A DNA stretch of 5,023 bases from Clostridiaceae bacterium. GTDB lineage: Bacteria > Bacillota > Clostridia > Saccharofermentanales > UBA5734. The notes under the pieces were generated by a model. It saw only the letters and a list, made by a program, of their open reading frames with translations. It was not told the DNA's origin and did not search any database. The DNA is taken from positions 1 through 5,023 of the forward strand of contig JAAZFW010000422.1 of assembly GCA_012511525.1 (NCBI GenBank). Reading direction: 5' to 3'. The position numbers were made by a program, and so were the translations under genes. Each line of letters begins with the position of its first letter. The first letter of the stretch is position 1. Of this stretch, positions 1 through 5,023 are shown piece by piece.

Positions 1-1
1 T

Positions 2-1915
2 CCGATCGGGACAGCCGCCCTGCAGCCGGCGGATCAGGCTGCGATTGTCCTGCATCTGGATCCGGCAGGCGAGCCCGAAAGCTATGCGATTGAGGTGTCA
101 GAGCAGTCTGTTCAACTCACGGGTTCCAGCCGGATCGCATTGCTGTACGCCTGCGACACCCTTGTCCAGCTGGCCACAAGCGGCGCAATCCCCCTCGGTC
201 AAGTCCGCGACAGGCCGTATAAGCGAATGCGCGGCTTCCATTTCGGCCTGCCGCCCAGGGAGTCGTTCGACTTTTACCGCCGATTGCTACGCCATGTGCT
301 TTTGCCGCTGCGCTACAACACGCTGTTCATCGAATTTGCCGGCGGCATGCGCTTCGATCGGCATCCCGAAATCAGCCAGGCCTGGCTGCAGGCCAACCAG
401 GCGGCCAGCCGCGGCGATTGGCCGGCTTTTCCGCACGGCAATATGGTCGCGGGCGGGGGCCTGCTGGAAAAAGACGAGGTGCGTGAGCTGGTCGCATACG
501 CCAAATCCCTCGGATTTACGGTTATCCCCGAGGTGCAGTCGCTAAGCCATGTCCAGTACATCACCTGCGCACATCCCGAAATCGCGGAAATTGCGGCGGA
601 GCAAGTCCGGACCGGTGCTTTGGACACACGTGCCGCCGACCAGCCGCCCAGCACGTTCTACCACCATTCCACCTGCCCGTCCCACGAGACGAGCTATACG
701 ATCATCTGCGACATCATCGACGAGATCGTCGAGGTCGTGCAGCCGGAGCGGTATGTCCACATGGGGCACGACGAGGTGTACCAGCTGGCGCTTTGCCCCC
801 GCTGCAAAGGTCAGGACCCGGCAGAGCTTTTCGCCCGCCATGTCCTGCGGCTTTACGCCTATCTCAAGCAAAAGGGCCTGGGCATGATGATCTGGTCGGA
901 TATGCTCCAGCCGACCGAGCGCTACCGGACGCACCCGGCGATCGACCGGCTGCCCCGGGATATCGTGCTGCTCGATTTCATCTGGTACTTCCATCTCGAC
1001 CTGGATATGGAAGACCACCTGCTGCCGCACGGCTTTGAGGTGGTCATGGGCAACCTCTATTCCAGCCATTATCCGCGCTACGCCAGCCGGGCTGCCAAAC
1101 CGGGCATGACCGGCGGCGAGGTCTCCACCTGGTGCCGCCTGGACGAATACACCCTGGCCAAGAAGGGTAAGCTGTTCGACCTGATGTACAGCGCCGAGAT
1201 GCTGTGGTCAGACCGTTACCTGGAGTCGGCGCGCCCTGTGTATGCCGAGATCATCCAGCGCCGCATCCCTGATCTGCGCGAGGCGTTGCGGGGGCGTCCG
1301 GGCTTGAGGCGGGACCGAAGGCGCGTCACGCCGCTGTCGGTTGTGCCGCCCTTGCACGATGGCCTTCCGGGCGCCCTGCGCCTCTGGCTGGCAGACCGTT
1401 CGGGCCCTGAACCGGCGGGACTGGGCGACGCCCCTTATCCGGCAGGCGCTTTTGATTGTTCCGGCGCGCAGCGTCTCACCGGCCGGCCGCTGGACATTCC
1501 GGTCGGGGGCTGTTTCGACCGTCTCGCCTTCCTGCACGCGGCCTCGGACGCCGCGGTGCGGCAGGCCTGGGTTCCGCTCAGCCAGCTCGGCGTCTACTCG
1601 GTCCGTTACGCCGATGGCAGGACCTTGGACATTCCGGTCGAATATGCCGGCAACATCTGGCACTGGGCCAGGCGCTACGGCGATCCGCTGCGCCATCCCT
1701 ATTACCGCCACCAGGGGTACGCGGCGACATACATGGCCGATCCGGCTGTCCAGGCCAAGACCGAAACCGGGAAGGACATCCTGCTGCTCGCATACGAGTG
1801 GGTGAACCCATCCCCCGACTGCCCAATTGCCGCGATCAGCTGCCGAAGCGCCGGCACGCCCGGTGTCGATGTTCTCCTGATGGCGGTTTCCGGGGTGTCG
1901 GTGCCTAAACCATGA
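2..1915 (+). CDS. Family GH20 beta-N-acetylhexosaminidase-like glycosidase, 5' end missing
   Basis: This glycoside hydrolase probably removes terminal N-acetylglucosamine or N-acetylgalactosamine from oligosaccharides. The frame is open from base 2, and residues before the ATG at 95 (ESYAIEV, then LLYACDTLVQL) already look like the small N-terminal GH20b domain, so the true start lies left of the window and 95 is not the start. The TIM-barrel domain follows: RMRGFHFGLPPRE (about 227-265), NTLFIEFAGGMRFDRHPE (about 317-370), VIPEVQSLSHVQY (about 521-559) and YVHMGHDEVY. Within the last motif, the Asp-Glu at 770-775 is the expected catalytic pair of substrate-assisted GH20 enzymes. From about 1290 a C-terminal beta-rich extension of about 200 residues begins, with FLHAA and YRHQGYAATY motifs; I do not recognise it by name. 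An arginine-rich stretch near 1300-1330 may be a linker. At least 637 residues are present. Cell location is unknown because any signal peptide lies outside the window. The gene precedes nagB, which supports amino-sugar use. Confidence 0.88.
   Translation, partial: PIGTAALQPADQAAIVLHLDPAGEPESYAIEVSEQSVQLTGSSRIALLYACDTLVQLATSGAIPLGQVRDRPYKRMRGFHFGLPPRESFDFYRRLLRHVLLPLRYNTLFIEFAGGMRFDRHPEISQAWLQANQAASRGDWPAFPHGNMVAGGGLLEKDEVRELVAYAKSLGFTVIPEVQSLSHVQYITCAHPEIAEIAAEQVRTGALDTRAADQPPSTFYHHSTCPSHETSYTIICDIIDEIVEVVQPERYVHMGHDEVYQLALCPRCKGQDPAELFARHVLRLYAYLKQKGLGMMIWSDMLQPTERYRTHPAIDRLPRDIVLLDFIWYFHLDLDMEDHLLPHGFEVVMGNLYSSHYPRYASRAAKPGMTGGEVSTWCRLDEYTLAKKGKLFDLMYSAEMLWSDRYLESARPVYAEIIQRRIPDLREALRGRPGLRRDRRRVTPLSVVPPLHDGLPGALRLWLADRSGPEPAGLGDAPYPAGAFDCSGAQRLTGRPLDIPVGGCFDRLAFLHAASDAAVRQAWVPLSQLGVYSVRYADGRTLDIPVEYAGNIWHWARRYGDPLRHPYYRHQGYAATYMADPAVQAKTETGKDILLLAYEWVNPSPDCPIAAISCRSAGTPGVDVLLMAVSGVSVPKP
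1491..1640 (+). repeat. Pair of identical 15-bp direct repeats inside the GH20 gene
   Basis: The sequence TGGACATTCCGGTCG occurs at 1491-1505 and again at 1626-1640. The copies are 135 bp (45 codons) apart and in the same reading frame, so each encodes Leu-Asp-Ile-Pro-Val in the C-terminal extension. This may reflect two similar beta strands or chance similarity in codon use; the flanking residues do not look duplicated. Confidence 0.6.
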
Positions 1916-1940
1916 CAAGTGCCGCGGGTCGTGGTAGAAT
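1912..1940 (+). promoter_or_regulatory. Predicted sigma70-type promoter of nagB with extended -10
   Basis: A -35 box ATGACA (1912-1917) and a -10 box TAGAAT (1935-1940) each match the consensus at five of six positions and are separated by the ideal 17 bp. The bases TGG just before the -10 add an extended -10 element. Transcription would start near 1947-1948, leaving a leader of about 47 nt. The -35 overlaps the TGA stop codon of the GH20 gene (1913-1915). No NagR/DasR-type or catabolite-repression operator was recognised around it. This is a prediction from sequence alone. Confidence 0.6.
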
Positions 1941-1980
1941 CACATTTGGATGTTAAACCGGCAGTCAGAGGCTGCAGAAA

Positions 1981-1986
1981 AAGGAG
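1981..1986 (+). promoter_or_regulatory. Shine-Dalgarno site of nagB
   Basis: AAGGAG lies 8 nt before the ATG at 1995, ideal spacing for a strong ribosome binding site. It selects 1995 over the in-frame ATG at 1950, which has no such site and would add 15 residues not expected in the family. A short hairpin (1961-1975, GCAGTC paired with GGCTGC around AGA) sits just upstream and leaves the site free. Confidence 0.8.
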
Positions 1987-1994
1987 AAAAGATC

Positions 1995-2731
1995 ATGAAC
2001 ATACGTGTATTTGACAACGAAGCGCAGGCCGGTCAGGCTGCTGCGCTGGTGATCGGGGCCCAAATCGTCAAGAATCCTGATTCGGTTATCGGTCTGGCTA
2101 CCGGCAGCACGCCGGTTTTGGCTTACCAGGAGCTGGTCCGGCTGACCAAGCAAGGCATCCTGGACTGGAATCATGTGACCACCTTCAATTTGGACGAATA
2201 CCTGGGGCTTGCCGGTGACCATGAGCAAAGCTATCGCGCGTTCATGATGAAAAACCTGTTTGGCAAAGTCAACATCCAGCGGACGCGATCCACATTCCCG
2301 ATGGCATGGCCAAGGATCCGGAGGCGGCGAGCCTGGCTTACGAGCGCACGATCAACACCCGCGGCGGCATCGACCTGCAATTGCTTGGCCTGGGACGCAA
2401 CGGTCACATCGGCTTTAATGAACCCGGCAGTTTCTTTGCGACCCGGACACACGTGGTCGACCTGACCGAAGACACGATCAACGCCAACGCCCGCTTTTTT
2501 GCCAACCCGTCGGATGTGCCGCGCCGGGCGATGACGATGGGCATTGGCACGATCATGCAGTCGAAAGCGATCCTTATGCTGGTCACCGGCGCCGAAAAGG
2601 CCCGGGCTGTCCGAGGCATGGTCTGCAATCCGGTCGACCCGCAATGCCCCGGATCGGTACTTCAGCTGCACGCGAACGTGACCGTATTCCTCGATCGTCC
2701 GGCCGCGACGGCGATGTACCACTGTCAGTAA
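1995..2731 (+). pseudogene. nagB: Glucosamine-6-phosphate deaminase, interrupted by a frameshift
   Basis: NagB converts glucosamine-6-phosphate to fructose-6-phosphate and ammonia in the cytoplasm, the last step of amino-sugar catabolism. The N-terminal part reads from ATG 1995 to about Gln95 (2277-2279) and contains GLATGSTP (sugar-phosphate binding) and FNLDEYLGL, whose Asp67 corresponds to the family's catalytic Asp. The protein then continues in another frame from 2282, with IHIPDG, GLGRNGHIGFNEPG (catalytic His and Glu), RTHVVDL and LQLHANVTVFLD, ending at TAA 2729-2731. Two bases (2280-2281) separate the frames, so one base is probably missing; restoring it gives about 245 residues, the normal length for Firmicute NagB. 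As written, the first frame runs on to a stop at 2463-2465, giving 156 residues without the His/Glu motif. The second frame has an ATG at 2306 but no ribosome site before it. The cause may be real mutation or sequencing error; identity is firm, functionality is not. Confidence 0.9.
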
Positions 2732-2761
2732 AAATAAAAAAATCGTTCACGAGGCCATAAT

Positions 2762-2800
2762 AAAGAGCGCTGCCGGGTTGCCGGCGGCGCTTTTGTGTTT
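2762..2800. terminator. Rho-independent, probably bidirectional terminator between nagB and apgM
   Basis: The arms 2766-2776 and 2781-2791 form an 11-bp GC-rich stem (ten Watson-Crick pairs and one G-U) closed by the tetraloop GTTG. On the plus strand it is followed by TTTTGTGTTT, serving nagB. On the minus strand the same hairpin is followed by CTCTTTATTAT, so it can also end the apgM transcript, whose stop codon is 25 bp away. The rest of this 84-bp gap holds only A-rich sequence right after the nagB stop. Confidence 0.85.
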
Positions 2801-2815
2801 GGGCTGGAAGATGGC

Positions 2816-4072
2816 TTATTCGCGAAATCCCTGCCTGATCAGACGCGGCAGCAACTCGTGTCCGGTGTTCAGCGCCAGCCCGGTGCGGGCGCAGCTTTGT
2901 TCGTCGTAGGCGGCAGCCGGCCGATGATCACGGCCGGCGCTGCTGAAAACGGCAAAGGGAACCGGGTCGGCCGTATGGGTGCGCAGGCTGAGCGGGGTCG
3001 GGTGGTCGGGCAGGACGACCAGGCGGTACGGTTCGCCGGTTGCCAGACGCTGCGATTCCAGGTAAGCCCAGACCGGGCCGATCACCTGCTCGTCGATCAA
3101 CTCGATCGCACGGACCTTGTTGTCAATCTCGGCCCTGTGTCCGCATTCGTCGGGCGCTTCGACATGCACATAGACGTAATCCTGTCCTCGGGCCAGTTCC
3201 TGGATGACCGCCCGGGCTTTGCCGGCAAAGTTCGTGTGGATGTTGCCGGTGGCGCCGGGCACCTCGACGACATCAAGGCCGGCGCAGATACCCAGGCCCC
3301 GGACCAGGTCTACTGCTGAGATGACAGATCCGCGCAGATGCAACTGGCGGGCCAGGTCGGGCAGGTTCGGCCGGGTGCCCTGGCCCCATAGCCAGATGGC
3401 GTTGGCCGGACGCAGGCGGCGCTGCTGGCGGGCCCGGTTGACGGGATGGCCGGGCAGAAAACGGGCCGACTGTATCATCATGGAGAGGAGCGGCTCCGCG
3501 CCGGGGCCGGAAGGGAGGTAGGGCCCGACGACCCGCGTCAGGATATCGTGCGGCGGGGTCAGGGTCATGGCCTTTTCGCCCTTTTTCCAGACCAGGCAAT
3601 GGCGGTAGCTTTTGCCCGGGTAAAAGCGCATCGTGTCATCGGCAAAGGCTTCGTTGACTTGCTCGATCAGGCGGGCCGCCTCGTCGCTGCCGATTTCATC
3701 TGCCGAATAGTCCAGCATTGTGCGGGCCGAAAAGCGCTCTGGCGCGTCGCCGGAAACCGGCTCGTCGGACAAGGTGACCAGGTTGCAGCGAAAGACCACG
3801 TCGTCCGGCGCCATCTCGACCGCCATGCTGATCGCCTCGAGCGGTGATCGGCCGGTGTAATAGCGGCGCGGGTCATAGCCCATGACGGCCATGTTGGCGG
3901 TGTCGCTGCCCGGGTTCATGCCTTCGGGCACCGTCTTGATCATGCCGGCCAGCCCCTCGCTCGCCATGCGGTCCATGTTGGGCTTGACCGCGGCCATCAG
4001 GGGCGTGCGCTGGCCCAGCTGCGGCACGGGCAAATCCGCCATGCCGTCGCCGAGGAAAATGACGTACTTCAT
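2816..4072 (-). CDS. apgM: Cofactor-independent phosphoglycerate mutase, archaeal type (ApgM family; related to proposed homoserine kinases)
   Basis: The 418-residue product belongs to the alkaline phosphatase superfamily and probably interconverts 3- and 2-phosphoglycerate in the cytoplasm. Family features run through its whole length: the N-terminus MKYVIFLGDGMADLP with metal ligand Asp9; NPGSDTANMAVMGYDP with the phosphorylated Ser56; a middle domain with HPVN, PANAIWLWGQG and EVPGATGNIHTN (about 209-281); and HVEAPDECGH (Asp308, His312), LPDHPTP (Asp356, His357) and RTHT (His366) as the remaining metal ligands. All expected catalytic residues are present. The start is fixed by the conserved N-terminus. 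It lies 7 nt after the stop of the upstream decarboxylase gene and has no evident Shine-Dalgarno sequence, so translation is probably coupled. A subgroup of this family in bacteria is annotated as proposed homoserine kinase where it sits beside threonine genes; none is visible here, so mutase is preferred, though not certain. Confidence 0.87.
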   Translation of the reverse strand: MKYVIFLGDGMADLPVPQLGQRTPLMAAVKPNMDRMASEGLAGMIKTVPEGMNPGSDTANMAVMGYDPRRYYTGRSPLEAISMAVEMAPDDVVFRCNLVTLSDEPVSGDAPERFSARTMLDYSADEIGSDEAARLIEQVNEAFADDTMRFYPGKSYRHCLVWKKGEKAMTLTPPHDILTRVVGPYLPSGPGAEPLLSMMIQSARFLPGHPVNRARQQRRLRPANAIWLWGQGTRPNLPDLARQLHLRGSVISAVDLVRGLGICAGLDVVEVPGATGNIHTNFAGKARAVIQELARGQDYVYVHVEAPDECGHRAEIDNKVRAIELIDEQVIGPVWAYLESQRLATGEPYRLVVLPDHPTPLSLRTHTADPVPFAVFSSAGRDHRPAAAYDEQSCARTGLALNTGHELLPRLIRQGFRE

Positions 4073-4079
4073 AGCCGGC

Positions 4080-5023
4080 TTACTTGAGCAGCATCAGGAG
4101 GATGCCGGCGGCCACGGCCGATCCGATGACACCGGCGACATTGGGGCCCATGGCGTGCATCAGGAGGAAGTTGGCCGGGTTTTCCTGCTGGCCGAGCTTC
4201 TGTGAGACGCGGGCGGCCATCGGCACGGCGGAAACGCCGGCTGAACCGATCAGCGGGTTGACCTTGCCTTTGGTCAGGACATACATCAGCTTGCCAATCA
4301 AGACACCGCCGGCTGTCCCGAAGATGAAGGCCAGGACGCCGAGGGCCAGGATCGAAAGCGTGCTCGTGTTGAGGAAGTATTCGGCTGTCGCGGTCGCGCC
4401 GACCGTGATGCCGAGGAAGATCGTCACGATGTTCATCAGCTCGTTGGCGGCGGTCTTGACCAGCCGTTCGGCGACACCGCTTTCCTTGAGCAGGTTGCCC
4501 AGCATCAGCATGCCGACCAGCGTCAGGGCGTCCGGGATGATCAGGGCGACCAGCAGTGTAACGGCGATCGGGAAGATGATCCTCTCGGTGCGGGAGACCG
4601 GACGCAGCTGGGCCATGACGGTCTGGCGCTCGCGGCGCGTCGTCAAAAGGCGCATGATCGGCGGCTGGATGACCGGGACCAGGGCCATGTAGGAGTAGGC
4701 GGCGACGGCGATGGCACCGAGCAGCTCAGGCGCCAGCGACTTGGCGACAAAGATGGCGGTCGGGCCGTCGGCGCCGCCGATGATCCCGATGGCGCCGGCC
4801 TGGGCCGGTGTAAAGCCGAGGAAGAGGGCCAGGAAGAAGGCCAGGAAAATACCCAGCTGGGCAGCTGCGCCCAGCAACAGGGATTTGGGGTTGGCGATCA
4901 GGGGGCCGAAATCGGTCATCGCGCCGATGCCGAGGAAAATCAGGGGCGGATAGATGCCGAGCTTGATGCCCAGGTAGAGGTAGTCGAGCAGCCCGCCGTG
5001 GGAGAAGACTTCATTGATCGCGA
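4080..5023 (-). CDS. oadB: Sodium-translocating decarboxylase beta subunit (OadB/GcdB/MmdB family), N-terminus outside window
   Basis: This is the membrane subunit that couples biotin-dependent decarboxylation of oxaloacetate, methylmalonyl-CoA or glutaconyl-CoA to sodium export. The frame is open to the right edge: codons from 5021 to 4920 read GLLDYLYLGIKLGIYPPL and then FLGIGA, typical of the family N-terminal region, so the ATG at 4919 is internal. About 313 residues are present; roughly 60 or more are missing. GGADGPTAIFVAKSL (about 4778-4734) contains the essential membrane Asp (Asp203 in Klebsiella OadB). It is followed by PVIQPPIMRLLTTRRER, NPLIGSAGVSAVPMAARVSQ and the C-terminal MGPNVAGVIGSAVAAG, with the conserved Asn, Gly and Ser of the ion path. 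Several long hydrophobic segments alternate with short loops. The alpha and biotin-carrier subunits are not in the window, so the substrate cannot be decided; oadB is a family label. It is cotranscribed with apgM. Confidence 0.9.
   Translation of the reverse strand, partial: AINEVFSHGGLLDYLYLGIKLGIYPPLIFLGIGAMTDFGPLIANPKSLLLGAAAQLGIFLAFFLALFLGFTPAQAGAIGIIGGADGPTAIFVAKSLAPELLGAIAVAAYSYMALVPVIQPPIMRLLTTRRERQTVMAQLRPVSRTERIIFPIAVTLLVALIIPDALTLVGMLMLGNLLKESGVAERLVKTAANELMNIVTIFLGITVGATATAEYFLNTSTLSILALGVLAFIFGTAGGVLIGKLMYVLTKGKVNPLIGSAGVSAVPMAARVSQKLGQQENPANFLLMHAMGPNVAGVIGSAVAAGILLMLLK

Noticed and set aside
1208..1918. 236-codon open frame on the minus strand opposite the GH20 gene
   Set aside because: It is a shadow of high-GC coding sequence; no family motif is seen and the plus frame has clear GH20 signatures.
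1912..1956. Small open frame starting ATGACAAGT that overlaps the GH20 stop codon
   Set aside because: It encodes 14 residues, has no ribosome binding site, and its sequence is better explained as the nagB promoter.
1916..1994. Possible NagR/DasR or catabolite-repression operator, or a riboswitch, in the nagB leader
   Set aside because: No TGGTnnAnACCA-like or cre-like palindrome is present, and the leader of about 47 nt with one 6-bp hairpin is too short for a known riboswitch.
2306..2731. Second half of nagB as an independent short gene starting at ATG 2306
   Set aside because: No Shine-Dalgarno precedes it, homology extends upstream of that ATG in the same frame to 2282, and the fragment lacks the N-terminal substrate-binding motif and catalytic Asp.
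2795..3319. Open frames on the plus strand across the apgM gene
   Set aside because: These mirror a well-conserved minus-strand enzyme, have no credible start sites and contain no recognisable domain.
4084..4692. 202-codon plus-strand open frame opposite the decarboxylase gene
   Set aside because: Its Ser/Arg/Pro-rich composition is what antisense of a hydrophobic membrane protein gives; there is no independent support.

Overview
The window holds four bacterial protein genes in two convergent pairs, all high-GC and densely packed. No RNA gene, mobile element or CRISPR array is visible. The sequence suggests a GC-rich anaerobic bacterium, perhaps a Clostridia-like Firmicute. The reasons are a NagB with the GRNGHIGFNEPG signature I associate with Firmicutes, a strong AAGGAG ribosome binding site, a sodium-pumping decarboxylase subunit and an archaeal-type cofactor-independent phosphoglycerate mutase. 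The taxonomic guess is inference and is weak.

Left half, plus strand. A family GH20 beta-N-acetylhexosaminidase-like gene enters from the left edge without its start and ends at 1915. A good sigma70-type promoter (1912-1940) overlaps its stop codon and leads through a leader of about 47 nt to nagB (1995-2731), glucosamine-6-phosphate deaminase. nagB is split by a frameshift near 2280, where one base appears to be missing. Together the two genes fit amino-sugar salvage: GH20 releases N-acetylhexosamine and NagB feeds glucosamine-6-phosphate into glycolysis as fructose-6-phosphate plus ammonia. No deacetylase (nagA), kinase or transporter is in the window.

Middle. The 84 bp between the convergent pairs carries a strong hairpin with U-rich flanks on both sides, probably a bidirectional terminator.

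Right half, minus strand. An oadB/gcdB/mmdB-type sodium-translocating decarboxylase beta subunit enters from the right edge, lacking its N-terminus. It is followed 7 nt later by an apgM-family gene (2816-4072), phosphoglycerate mutase or the related proposed homoserine kinase. The tight spacing and lack of a Shine-Dalgarno sequence suggest one operon with translational coupling.

I see no evidence of a new defence, mobile or regulatory system. The points most worth checking are the nagB frameshift, the promoter embedded in the GH20 stop codon, and the unusual pairing of the decarboxylase beta subunit with an ApgM-family enzyme.
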